From assembly GCF_002896855.1 (NCBI RefSeq), contig NZ_CP021850.1, positions 4,117,665-4,181,664 on the forward strand: a DNA stretch of 64,000 nt, given 5' to 3'. Made by a program: the position numbers and the translations under genes. Under the pieces are notes generated by a model. It had not been told where the DNA came from and ran no database searches. It saw only the letters and a list, made by a program, of their open reading frames with translations. This document shows positions 1 through 7,589 of this stretch, in pieces (the stretch's first letter is position 1; the number at the start of each line of letters is the position of its first letter). This DNA comes from Clostridium thermosuccinogenes. Its GTDB lineage: Bacteria; Bacillota; Clostridia; Acetivibrionales; DSM-5807.

Positions 1-60
1 CAAATATTAAAAAGGAAATGTCCATTTCCAGAAACTGTTTTAAACCATTATGTACGCCAT

Positions 61-93
61 AAAAAATGCCGTTATCATATAACGGCATTTTTT
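61..93. terminator. Bidirectional intrinsic terminator downstream of hpf
   Basis: Perfect 10-bp stem ATGCCGTTAT / ATAACGGCAT (66-75 and 79-88) with a 3-nt loop, flanked by a run of A on the left and a run of T on the right, so it can act on both strands. On the minus strand it lies about 100 nt past the hpf stop codon. Bases 1-60 show nothing recognisable. Confidence 0.85.
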
Positions 94-190
94 ATTATAG
101 CTTAAATTATCAACTTGTTCAACCAAATAAGAAAGTTTGTTTGGTAAGCATGGTTTCACATAGGATAAATTTATGATAAATCTGCTTTCA

Positions 191-727
191 TCAATACTCG
201 GGCTCTATCAGTCCATAATTCCCGTCTTTTCTCCTGTAAACCACGTTTACAAGGTTGGTATCGGCGTTTGAGAAAACGAAAAACTCATGCCCCAAAAGAT
301 TCATCTGCAATATCGCTTCCTCCACATCCATGGGTTTTATGGCAAACTTCTTTGATCTCACTATCTTGAATTCGCTTTCTTCTTCCACGGCAGCTTCGGT
401 GTTTGCCGGAACCGTTCCGGCTACAAAGGCTCCGTCACGCAGCTTCTTTTCCAATCTGGTTTTATTCTTCCTTATCTGCCTTTCCAGGATATCTATTGCT
501 TTATCGATAGATGCATACATATCTTCATTAGCTACTTCCGCTCTGAAAATCATCCCCTTGTAAGGGATAGTAACTTCTACTATCTGCCTTATCTTTTCGA
601 CACTTAGCGTCACATGGGCTTCCGTTTCCGGGCTAAAAAACCTCTCCAGCCTGCTCAATTTCTTGATTGCTCTGTCCCGTAATGCCTCTGTTACCTCGAT
701 GTTTTTTCCGCTAACTATGAACTTCAT
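191..727 (-). CDS. hpf: Long-form ribosome hibernation promoting factor (HPF/RaiA family)
   Basis: This 178-residue protein matches the long HPF family, which dimerises 70S ribosomes into inactive 100S particles in stationary phase. Residues 1 to about 95 form the S30AE fold that sits in the 30S mRNA/tRNA channel (begins MKFIVSGKNIEVTEAL). A charged linker follows. Residues from about 120 to the end form the dimerisation domain (FKIVRSKKFAIKPMDVEEAI, then LLGHEFFVF). The open frame extends 14 codons further upstream, but the ATG at 727 has an AAAGGAG site 11 nt before it, so I start there. The gene is single, followed by a strong terminator, and preceded by a long leader of roughly 270 nt with a plausible sigma-A promoter. 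In many Firmicutes secA follows hpf; the window ends too early to check. Confidence 0.93.
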   Translation of the reverse strand: MKFIVSGKNIEVTEALRDRAIKKLSRLERFFSPETEAHVTLSVEKIRQIVEVTIPYKGMIFRAEVANEDMYASIDKAIDILERQIRKNKTRLEKKLRDGAFVAGTVPANTEAAVEEESEFKIVRSKKFAIKPMDVEEAILQMNLLGHEFFVFSNADTNLVNVVYRRKDGNYGLIEPEY

Positions 728-739
728 ATGCGTCACAGC

Positions 740-997
740 TCCTTTCTTATAATAAGCGCAGCCTGCCATTTAAGCTGTCTTAATTCAAACTGCGCAAACT
801 GCACGGATTGCATGATAACTGCTTTTTCAACCTCTGGTTTTTTGCGTTACCGATAATTGTAAATACCTCCGATGTACATACCAAACATCCTGGTATCTTA
901 CAGCAGTCAAAAGAGCGCCTTTTTCTTAGCTTTAGCTGCTACTTTATTTTTACCCGAATTTTCAAATATCAATCTAAAACATGTACAAAACATTTTT
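740..997 (-). ncRNA. Long structured leader upstream of hpf; possible raiA-motif RNA
   Basis: The spacer between the candidate promoter and hpf is too long for a simple 5' UTR and holds potential stems, including ATACCA / TGGTAT and AGCAG / CTGCT pairings. Clostridia are known to carry a conserved structured RNA, the raiA motif, next to raiA/hpf genes. I cannot reproduce its consensus from memory, so this is a positional inference only. Confidence 0.25.
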
Positions 998-1003
998 CCT
1001 TAT

Positions 1004-1031
1004 ATATTATTAATATTCGATACTTTATCAA
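1004..1031 (-). promoter_or_regulatory. Candidate sigma-A promoter of hpf
   Basis: On the minus strand TTGATA (1026-1031) is followed after 16 nt by TAATAT (1004-1009). Transcription would begin near 997 and give an untranslated leader of about 270 nt before the hpf start. The leader contains a 6-bp hairpin (ATACCA / TGGTAT) and other pairing segments. Stress-type promoters known for hpf elsewhere were not recognised. Confidence 0.45.
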
Positions 1032-1122
1032 GAAATCCTTTTTTGTCACATTTTTGTTATAATGCACAAAAGTATCTCCCAACTACCCGGAAATTAAGCT
1101 TTTCAATGCTTGTTTTCCATAT

Positions 1123-1229
1123 TTGTCCACATTTTTTCCACAAAACGCCTGTTTTGTGTATACTTGTCCTGTGAATAATGTGGATACATCTGTGAATAAC
1201 TCATATACAAGCTTTCGACATGTGGATAA
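1123..1229. promoter_or_regulatory. DnaA-box cluster (six boxes in 107 bp)
   Basis: Six 9-mers match the DnaA box TTATCCACA with at most one mismatch. Two are on the plus strand: TTGTCCACA (1123-1131) and TTTTCCACA (1134-1142). Four are on the minus strand, read on the plus strand as TGTGAATAA (1170-1178), TGTGGATAC (1179-1187), TGTGAATAA (1191-1199) and the perfect TGTGGATAA (1221-1229). A two-mismatch site TGTGTATAC lies at 1155-1163. The two orientations face each other across an 8-bp inverted repeat, CACAAAAC / GTTTTGTG (1139-1146 and 1151-1158). An AT-rich stretch follows at 1231-1262. No dnaA or dnaN is visible nearby, so a non-origin DnaA-binding cluster is more likely than oriC. Confidence 0.8.
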
Positions 1230-1363
1230 CATTGTGTCTTTTTTGTTAATATTATAACATTGCATTGAGGAAGTGGCATCCAAGCTTTTGATTTGCACAG
1301 GCTATGTTAATTAACTTGTCGAAATGTCAGGAACATGGTACAGAATATGGCAGATATGTTTAG

Positions 1364-1471
1364 AATTCAACTCATTGACATGAAAATAGTAATGTTATTT
1401 TCATTATTGGCTACGTTATGCAAACATGAGGGGTTGTGCCGGCATTGTCTAAATATAAGTTCTGAGTTAAA
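1364..1471 (-). repeat. MITE-like dispersed repeat, copy A
   Basis: About 108 bp bounded by AATTCAACTCATTG and TCTGAGTTAAA, which are near-inverted ends. Its core (1391-1442) matches about 44 of 52 positions of copy D (25254-25306). Related copies occur at 6114, 10865, 52231 and 53680. It encodes no protein. The rest of the 770-1750 spacer contains the hpf leader, the DnaA-box cluster and the terminator at 1654. Confidence 0.7.
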
Positions 1472-1653
1472 GTGATGGCATGGATAGCCTTTTATATATT
1501 GCTTACATTTTATTTTCACAATCTGATTGCGTCTTGCAGCCAGCAGTTGAAGTGCTTTTATAAAGAAAGCCTTCCGATGATCGTCCTCCAGGAAACACCA
1601 TAAGAGTATGGGAGAATTTTCAATATAATGGAATTCCTTGGATGTTGAATAAA

Positions 1654-1691
1654 AAGGCATAACGCTTGTGCATGCGTCACGCCTTGTTTTT
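1654..1691 (-). terminator. Intrinsic terminator after the ANTAR regulator
   Basis: Stem AAGGCATAACGC (1654-1665) pairs with GCGTCACGCCTT (1674-1685) with two mismatches and an 8-nt loop. Runs of A on the left and T on the right allow termination in either direction. On the minus strand it lies about 65 nt past the stop of the ANTAR gene. Confidence 0.75.
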
Positions 1692-1750
1692 TCCTATTAC
1701 ATGTATTGCTGCATTTAATAGATTTTATCTGCTTTACATAAGTTAATGTT

Positions 1751-2338
1751 TTATGTTTGCTTGGCACTGCCATAAATGCGTATTACACTCCTCGCAATTT
1801 CACGCATGGGTATGCCTTTGTCCATGCTTTGCTTTTGCATTCTCCGGAAAGCTTTTTCTTCCGTAAGCCCCAGGTGCTCCATAAGAAGGCCTTTTGCTTT
1901 TTCAATCTCTTTTCGAGTTTCCAGGCTTATCTTTAGCTCCTCTATCTGTTTTTCCAGATTCATTATTCTCTGCCGGTTTCTTATGATGACATCAACTATA
2001 TTTAAAAAACTCTCACGGTTCAGAGGCTTCACCAAAACTGTGATTTCTTCGCTAAAATCTCCAAAGAACGCAGCGTCCTTCTGACGCCTTCCTACTATAA
2101 GGATAATATCGCATAATTTATCTTCAGCGGCTATTTTTGAAACTTCATAGCCGTTAAGAGCTGGCAGGTCATAATCAAGTACGGCAAGATCAGGCCTTAA
2201 TGATTTTATCTTGCGCAGGCAATCGTTTCCGTCCGTAGCATGACCGATAACGGTATAACCGTTTGCTGCAAGCAAATCCCTCATCTTGCCGTCTGAGGTT
2301 TCACTGCCCATGGCCACCAGTATCCTCGCCGCCTCCAT
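1751..2338 (-). CDS. ANTAR-domain RNA-binding antiterminator (NitR-like)
   Basis: A 195-residue response-regulator-like protein. Residues about 5-120 have the receiver fold, with a central Asp in LAVLDYDLPALNG and a Lys in VLVKPLN. The acidic pair normally at the end of strand 1 is absent (ARILVAMGSETSDG), so phosphorylation chemistry may be altered. A coiled coil leads into the ANTAR domain at about 130-190 (RKEIEKAKGLLMEHLG, then EEKAFRRMQKQSMDKG). ANTAR proteins bind paired hexaloop hairpins in leader RNA and stop terminators from forming. The frame opens at a TTG six codons earlier, but ATG 2338 has a GGGAGGG site. The gene follows glnA by about 100 bp on the same strand, so the two are probably co-transcribed; glnA itself has an ANTAR-type leader. 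Similar glnA-linked ANTAR genes are known in clostridia. Confidence 0.9.
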   Translation of the reverse strand: MEAARILVAMGSETSDGKMRDLLAANGYTVIGHATDGNDCLRKIKSLRPDLAVLDYDLPALNGYEVSKIAAEDKLCDIILIVGRRQKDAAFFGDFSEEITVLVKPLNRESFLNIVDVIIRNRQRIMNLEKQIEELKISLETRKEIEKAKGLLMEHLGLTEEKAFRRMQKQSMDKGIPMREIARSVIRIYGSAKQT

Positions 2339-2444
2339 ACAATCCCTCCCCGTCAAGCAATTTGAGCCAGCATATTTCTTAAGCGGACAATCTATTGGTC
2401 ATGATAAAAGAACTGCACATCGAAGCATAAGCAACAGAAATAGA

Positions 2445-3779
2445 TCAATATTTGGAGAGATATCTTTCCAGTTCCCAGCTGTTTACTTTTGTTGCATAGT
2501 CATTCCATTCATTGATCTTGGCTTCGATATATTTTTTGAAAATATGGTCTCCCAGCACTTCTCTTACAAACTCACTTTTTGCCATTTCATCAATAGCTTC
2601 TTTCAGATTGGCCGGAAGAGAAGCAATACCCTCTTGAGTTCTCTGTTCTTCAGTCATGGCAAAGATATTTTTATCCGCTGACGGTGGAGGCTGGATTTTA
2701 TTTTTTATACCATCCAAACCAGCACTCAAAATTGCTGCTATGGCAAGGTATGGGTTGCATGCAGGATCAGGACATCTCAACTCAATCCTTGTAGATGCTC
2801 CTCTTGCTTCAGGAATCCTGATCAGCGGGCTTCTGTTCCTGGTAGACCATGCTATATACACCGGCGCTTCATATCCAGGAACAAGGCGTTTGTATGAATT
2901 TACCAACGGATTTGTTATAGCCGTAATAGACCTCATGTTTTTCATAACTCCGCCTATAAACCAGTATGCCTCCTGGCTGAGCTGACGGGGATCCCTTTCA
3001 TCATAAAAAGAATTGGTTCCATTTTTGAAAAGCGAAACATTGGTATGCATTCCCGAACCATTGATTCCAAATATGGGTTTGGGCATAAAAGTCGCATGCA
3101 GTCCGCTTCTCTGAGCGATGGTTTTCACCACCAGTTTGAAAGTCATTATATTATCAGCAGTATGCAGGGCGTCGGCATATTTGAAATCTATCTCATGCTG
3201 TCCGGGAGCAACTTCATGATGGGAAGCTTCGATTTCAAAGCCCATTTCTTCCAAAACAAGGCACATTTCCCTTCTGGCATTTTCACCGAGATCCACCGGA
3301 CCAAGATCAAAATATCCCCCGGAGTCATGGGTCTTTGTGGTGGGCTTGCCTTCTCCGTCGGTCAAAAACAGGAAGAACTCGCATTCCGGTCCGACATTGA
3401 AAGCATCATATCCCATATCGTGAGCTTTCTTTAATGCCCTGCGCAGCACATACCTGGGGTCTCCTTCAAACGGGGTCCCATCAGGATTATATACATCACA
3501 AATAAGTCTTGCCACTTTACCATTCTGCGGCCTCCATGGGAATATGGCGAAAGTGCTTAAATCCGGCCTCAGATACATATCTGATTCCTCTATCCTTACA
3601 AATCCCTCAATGGAAGAGCCGTCAAACATGCACTTGTTGTCCAGAGCCTTATCCAGCTGATCAGCTGTGATGGCAACGTTTTTTAATGTTCCCAATATGT
3701 CGGTAAACTGAAGACGTATAAACTTAACATCCTGCTCCTTTACAATCCTCTTGATATCTTCCTTATCATACCTATTCAT
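2445..3779 (-). CDS. glnA: Type I glutamine synthetase
   Basis: Glutamate-ammonia ligase, the ATP-dependent step that assimilates ammonium into glutamine; family members form cytoplasmic dodecamers. The 444 residues are the usual length of the GSI-alpha form. The beta-grasp domain covers about residues 15-95 and the catalytic domain the remainder. Visible signatures are the metal-binding GPECEFFLF, the ATP-side [12 protein letters not shown], the glutamate-binding stretch [17 protein letters not shown] and [16 protein letters not shown] near the C-terminus. No adenylylation-site insertion is apparent. The longest frame starts at a GTG (3788), but the ATG at 3779 has GAAGGAG 8 nt upstream. The leader contains a consensus promoter, hexaloop hairpins and a terminator, so transcription is likely attenuated. 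The ANTAR regulator follows downstream. Confidence 0.97.
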   Translation of the reverse strand: MNRYDKEDIKRIVKEQDVKFIRLQFTDILGTLKNVAITADQLDKALDNKCMFDGSSIEGFVRIEESDMYLRPDLSTFAIFPWRPQNGKVARLICDVYNPDGTPFEGDPRYVLRRALKKAHDMGYDAFNVGPECEFFLFLTDGEGKPTTKTHDSGGYFDLGPVDLGENARREMCLVLEEMGFEIEASHHEVAPGQHEIDFKYADALHTADNIMTFKLVVKTIAQRSGLHATFMPKPIFGINGSGMHTNVSLFKNGTNSFYDERDPRQLSQEAYWFIGGVMKNMRSITAITNPLVNSYKRLVPGYEAPVYIAWSTRNRSPLIRIPEARGASTRIELRCPDPACNPYLAIAAILSAGLDGIKNKIQPPPSADKNIFAMTEEQRTQEGIASLPANLKEAIDEMAKSEFVREVLGDHIFKKYIEAKINEWNDYATKVNSWELERYLSKY

Positions 3780-3959
3780 ATAATTCACTCCTTCACAAAA
3801 TAATACAGTTTATGATGCATCGTGGTAATGGTCAGAACCTTTGACCATTGCAATTGTCTTATCCAGAATATAGTTCCCATGAAGCTTTTTCATATGCATT
3901 TTTTTACTTCTCTTCTTGCATAAAATGTTAATAGTCACAAACGCTCCATTGGAGTTATA

Positions 3960-4005
3960 TAAAAAAAAGACGTCAACAAAGAGAATCTTCACTCTCCATT
4001 GAGTC
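3960..4005 (-). terminator. Attenuator (leader terminator) of glnA
   Basis: On the minus strand the stem GAC-t-CAA-tg-GAGA ... TCTC-tt-TTG-ac-GTC (3969-4005) is followed directly by eight T (3968-3961). It lies inside the glnA leader, about 180 nt before the start codon, so it would end transcription early unless disrupted. Its left arm overlaps the hexaloop hairpin at 3991-4004, which suggests mutually exclusive structures. Confidence 0.65.
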
Positions 4006-4050
4006 CTTCCCGTCGCATTTTACAAGCGATATACCGTTTTTCCAATAAAA
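3991..4050 (-). promoter_or_regulatory. Candidate ANTAR target hairpins in the glnA leader
   Basis: Known ANTAR targets are two small hairpins with six-nucleotide loops carrying A at position 1 and G at position 4. Here ACTC-AATGGA-GAGT (3991-4004) fits, and TTTT-ATTGGA-AAAA (4037-4050) fits the loop rule with a weaker stem that can be enclosed by GCATTT / AAATGC pairing. Both loops end in GGA. The first overlaps the left arm of the terminator. A separate perfect hairpin AATGGTCA / TGACCATT (3827-3849) lies between the terminator and the gene. Confidence 0.5.
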
Positions 4051-4072
4051 GCAAATGCATTTTCTATTAGTT

Positions 4073-4101
4073 ATTATAGCATATAGATTTCTCATATTCA
4101 A
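4073..4101 (-). promoter_or_regulatory. Sigma-A promoter of glnA
   Basis: Minus-strand TTGAAT (4096-4101), 17-bp spacer, TATAAT (4073-4078). Transcription would start near 4066, giving a leader of about 285 nt that contains the hexaloop hairpins and attenuator. Confidence 0.7.
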
Positions 4102-4118
4102 TATTTTATCAATAAAAA

Positions 4119-4166
4119 AATAATAAATTTGCAAGTTCTTAAATGCAAACTTGCAAATTTATTATT
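4119..4166 (-). terminator. Intrinsic terminator of the HD-GYP gene
   Basis: A 19-bp AT-rich perfect inverted repeat (4119-4137 with 4148-4166; core AATTTGCAAGTT) with a 10-nt loop. On the minus strand it is followed by a run of T, so it probably ends transcription of the HD-GYP gene before the glnA promoter. Confidence 0.75.
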
Positions 4167-4427
4167 AATTCATGGTTTGAATTTGTCTTTTCCGTTCTTT
4201 ATTGACACTACTTCCTTCATCACTTTCAAACCTTTTTACGGTCAAGCTTCAAACACAATCCTATGCCCATCGTCCACCTTAGAACATATTCAGATCCATT
4301 ATATGAAACTCCCTTGAAATTATATTTTCATCAGCTTGCAGCAGTCATCGGAACATAACCACAGGAAGCAGCAACAATTTTGGGTATTGATGCTGTCAAG
4401 TGCTTTCACGTAGATGACCCAAAAGAT

Positions 4428-5963
4428 TCATGGGAATTTTCCTGCCGTTAAAAAGCTTTTGTAGATGCTGTGAATCCTCTCCCGGTTTTTGCCAAAAACC
4501 CGTATTATCCCCGGATCAAAGTGCTTTCCGCTTTCATTTAGAATCATTTCAAAGGCTTCATCAAAAGAATATGCTTCCTTATATGGCCTTTTGCTTGTGA
4601 GGGCATCAAACACATCCGCTACGGCGACAATTCTCGCACTCAAAGGTATCTCCTCACCTTTTTTGCCATAAGGATATCCTGTGCCATCCCATTTTTCATG
4701 ATGGCTTTCTGCGATTTCTATGCCTGGCTTAAAGAGGCTGTTCCCATTCCTGGCCATATGCTGGTCGGCAGCTCTTAACACTTCCGCCCCATATACAGTA
4801 TGATGCTTCATCTCTTCAAGCTCTTCATCCGTCAGCTTCCCAGGCTTCAAAAGAATGCCGTCCCTTATGCCTACCTTGCCAATATCATGCATTGGGCTGA
4901 ATCTTTCAATATTTTTTATGAACCCTGGTGAGATTTCATTGCTATACTCTTCGTCCTGATGCAAAAGAATTGCAATTTCTCTGGCATAGACTCTCATTCG
5001 TTCCATGTGCTCACCGGTATCCTCGTCCCTCGCTTCGGCCAGCTTTGCCAATGCCAGAACGCTGCTATATAGCAGGTCATCGACAAAAATATTCTTTTCA
5101 AAGCTAATGGCTATACTGCTGGCGACTGTTTCCAGAAAAGCCGCATGTTCCTCCGTATAAGCATTTTTGCGGGTGCTGGAGAAAAATATTATTCCCACCG
5201 GCTTGGTCCCTATTACAAGGGGCAGAGTAATGGATGAGCAGATTCCGGCACTCATGATAATAGAATTATATTCCTTAATAGGTTTACCGTATGTATACTT
5301 TTCAAGATCGTTGATAATCCTCGCATTCCCAGTCTCAACCACCTTTCCGAGACTGGTTTTATGTATATCCACCTTTCTGCCTAGCAAACCCTCCGGAAGT
5401 CCCTTTATAGTGCCGTCGGATATGCCATAAGCCGCTTCCAAGGTTTTACCATCTTCCTTTATCAGAGCAATTCCTATATATTCATAGGGGACAAAGGCTT
5501 TAAAAGCAGAGTATATGTATTTTAGAACTTCTTCAAAGGAATGGCTGCGGTTGATATTGCTTATGAGGGAAATAAGCTTGTCCAGCTTGCTGGTATCACT
5601 GCTTTCCACCAATATTGCAGGGTTTGGTTCCTTTTTCTTTGGAAGAGTATTGATTTCCTTCTGCGCAGCAACCGATGAAATGCTTTCAAAAACAGCATTC
5701 CACAGGTTAATTATTTGCCTGCATAATTTAAGGAGCATCGCCCCTGCGATAACCACTAGTAAAACAGATGCCGCAGCAAGACAGACTATTAGGCTGCGGG
5801 GTACATCCATATACACATCCGCCTTCCCACCACCGATCAATACTATCATAATAGCAGCAAGGCAAATAGCGGCGGTTATGATTATACCGAATATGAGTAC
5901 TGCTTTTTTCTTCACTAAAGCTGATGTGCGTTCCATATCGCTAACCAAAGAAGCTTCCCCCAT
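4428..5963 (-). CDS. Membrane-anchored GAF/HD-GYP cyclic-di-GMP phosphodiesterase
   Basis: The 511-residue protein has two N-terminal membrane segments (about residues 18-45 and 57-80), a GAF-like sensor domain (about 130-290) and a C-terminal HD-GYP domain (about 300-505). The catalytic motifs are intact: the HD pair in MHDIGKVGIRDG, the His pair in MKHHTVYGAEVL, and ESHHEKWDGTGYPYG containing GYP. Family members hydrolyse cyclic di-GMP to pGpG or GMP, so this is probably a signal-degrading enzyme responding to a ligand bound by the GAF domain or to a membrane cue. The gene is transcribed alone toward glnA. No convincing ribosome binding site precedes ATG 5963, and Met10 is not clearly better, so the start is uncertain. 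Confidence 0.88.
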   Translation of the reverse strand: MGEASLVSDMERTSALVKKKAVLIFGIIITAAICLAAIMIVLIGGGKADVYMDVPRSLIVCLAAASVLLVVIAGAMLLKLCRQIINLWNAVFESISSVAAQKEINTLPKKKEPNPAILVESSDTSKLDKLISLISNINRSHSFEEVLKYIYSAFKAFVPYEYIGIALIKEDGKTLEAAYGISDGTIKGLPEGLLGRKVDIHKTSLGKVVETGNARIINDLEKYTYGKPIKEYNSIIMSAGICSSITLPLVIGTKPVGIIFFSSTRKNAYTEEHAAFLETVASSIAISFEKNIFVDDLLYSSVLALAKLAEARDEDTGEHMERMRVYAREIAILLHQDEEYSNEISPGFIKNIERFSPMHDIGKVGIRDGILLKPGKLTDEELEEMKHHTVYGAEVLRAADQHMARNGNSLFKPGIEIAESHHEKWDGTGYPYGKKGEEIPLSARIVAVADVFDALTSKRPYKEAYSFDEAFEMILNESGKHFDPGIIRVFGKNRERIHSIYKSFLTAGKFP

Positions 5964-6113
5964 TTAATCCGTTTACATAATATTAATCAATAAAGACCGG
6001 CAAATTCCGGAGTACAGGCTGATTTTGCCCAATATACCCCGACGCCGGTTCTTTATGTTTATTAAGCATTCTATCATTATTTATCGGTATTCTGCTACTT
6101 AAAATAATATTAA

Positions 6114-6160
6114 TTTAACTCATTGAGCTAGTATTTTCTAAGCATAAGTTCCGAGTTAAA
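6114..6160 (-). repeat. MITE-like dispersed repeat, copy B (short form)
   Basis: A 47-bp sequence with ends TTTAACTCATTGAGCTAG and TAAGTTCCGAGTTAAA. These match the two ends of copy A (1364-1471) with the middle missing, so it looks like a deletion derivative. The same spacer has an imperfect long-range inverted repeat, AAAGACCGGC / GCCGGTTCTTT, at about 5992-6055. Confidence 0.55.
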
Positions 6161-6212
6161 AAGATAGTTGCATGTTCTGATGATAAATGGAGAAAACACA
6201 AGCAAATTTGTC

Positions 6213-7589
6213 CTACTCAGTTTTTATAGCCTCCAGGGCGCTCAGCTTCATTGCCCTTCTGGCAGGATACAGCCCGCACACCAGCCCGATCACCGTCGCA
6301 AATCCTATTGATGCCAGTGCAAGCCATATCGGAATAATCGATATTTTGACTTTTTCCTCTCCGTACATTCCCATATAATATCCTAAGTTGCCCATGAAGT
6401 TGCCTCCAAAATAGTTGAGCAGGAACGACGCCCCATAGCTTAACACAATTCCGGTTATACCTCCCAGAAGCCCTATCATTCCCGCTTCAAACAGGAATAA
6501 CCTTTTTATATCCCTGATAAGGCAGCCCAGCACCTTCATTATGCCTATCTCCCTTGTCCTCTCATATATCGACATGACCATGGTGTTTGAAATGCCAAGG
6601 GCAGCCACCAGCAAGGATATCGCTCCGATGCCGCCTAATATTGCCTGGGTTGTGCCGGCCTGCTTCTGGTAGGATTTTCTTATATCCGAAAGGCTGTAAG
6701 TTCCGAAGCCCATATTTTTGATTTGCTCCTGTACCTTATCGACATCATTTATGTTCTTCACCTTTACCATTACCCTTTCATATCCCTGTTCCAGGTCCGG
6801 AACATAATAACCCATTTCCCTCTGCCCTGATTTGTTGGCTCTTTGAGCTTCCCTCACCAGTTTTTTAAGCTGATTTATATCCATATAGACGCTGTAGTCC
6901 TTTTCATCATTTGACTGGGTAAGGAGGCCTACCACCTGCAGCTTATATAGTTTTGCCTGCTTCTGGTTGGAACCTTCGGAGCCGATTCCTGCAGGACGCC
7001 TTTCCCCATAGCTCGTATCAAAGGTCAGGGATATTTTATCGGTCATCGGATCTACAAGGGCAGTTCGATCAGCTCCTCCAAAATACCAACCTCCCCTTGC
7101 CTTGGGATTATAGAAATTATAGGGAACATTGTATCCAAAAACCGCCGCCAGACCGTCGTTCTCCTCGAGGAGCCTTCCCTGTTCAACTTTAAAATCAAAC
7201 GCCTCCATCGTTCTGGCATCTATGCCTTTTATCTGCCCATATCCTACATATTTGCCGGATACCAGCTTAAGAAATACCTCAACAACGGGAGTAACCGCTT
7301 CAACGCCTTCTATCTTCGCCATCTTGGCAATAGCCTTATCATCCAGGGTAGCCTGTTCCACCGCTCCCTTTGAGTTTTCAGGTACATAGTACCGGTTGAC
7401 ATCGATGATATTGAGGCTTCCCATTCTGCGCAGCTCTCTTTCAAAGTTTTCATTCATGCCAATACCCAGGGACATCATCACCACGATAGCAGCCGTTCCT
7501 ATAATAACGCCCAGCACCGTAAGGAATGTTCTCATCTTTCTTCTATGCAGGTTCCTGAAGCCCATCCTTATTAGGTCAATACTATTCAT
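6213..7589 (-). CDS. MacB/FtsX-type ABC transporter permease
   Basis: This 458-residue permease has the MacB topology: one N-terminal membrane helix (about 19-42), a large extracytoplasmic domain (about 45-310) and three C-terminal helices (about 315-340, 360-390, 415-445). The cytoplasmic loop YERTREIGIMKVLGC is typical of the FtsX family. Such proteins move substrate by mechanotransmission across the membrane rather than through a wide channel; substrates include lipoproteins, peptides and antibiotics. It overlaps the upstream CARDB gene by 8 bp (ATGAATAG) and is the last gene of a three-gene operon with the ATPase at 10002-10697. No MacA-like adaptor is encoded; the large exported CARDB protein occupies that place. 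The substrate is unknown. Confidence 0.9.
   Translation of the reverse strand: MNSIDLIRMGFRNLHRRKMRTFLTVLGVIIGTAAIVVMMSLGIGMNENFERELRRMGSLNIIDVNRYYVPENSKGAVEQATLDDKAIAKMAKIEGVEAVTPVVEVFLKLVSGKYVGYGQIKGIDARTMEAFDFKVEQGRLLEENDGLAAVFGYNVPYNFYNPKARGGWYFGGADRTALVDPMTDKISLTFDTSYGERRPAGIGSEGSNQKQAKLYKLQVVGLLTQSNDEKDYSVYMDINQLKKLVREAQRANKSGQREMGYYVPDLEQGYERVMVKVKNINDVDKVQEQIKNMGFGTYSLSDIRKSYQKQAGTTQAILGGIGAISLLVAALGISNTMVMSIYERTREIGIMKVLGCLIRDIKRLFLFEAGMIGLLGGITGIVLSYGASFLLNYFGGNFMGNLGYYMGMYGEEKVKISIIPIWLALASIGFATVIGLVCGLYPARRAMKLSALEAIKTE

Noticed and set aside
1123-1262. Chromosomal origin oriC
   Set aside because: The boxes and AT-rich DNA fit, but dnaA, dnaN, recF, gyrB or rpmH are not present nearby. 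A non-origin cluster is favoured, although GC skew was not computed.
1083-1298. Open frame across the DnaA-box cluster
   Set aside because: No ribosome binding site, low-complexity product and complete overlap with repeated binding sites; a chance frame.
3810-3992. 60-codon frame in the glnA leader
   Set aside because: It overlaps the attenuator and regulatory hairpins and lacks a good start; leader RNA explains the sequence better.
5992-6056. Cyclic-di-GMP riboswitch next to the HD-GYP gene
   Set aside because: A long-range inverted repeat is present, but none of the conserved riboswitch core segments could be found.
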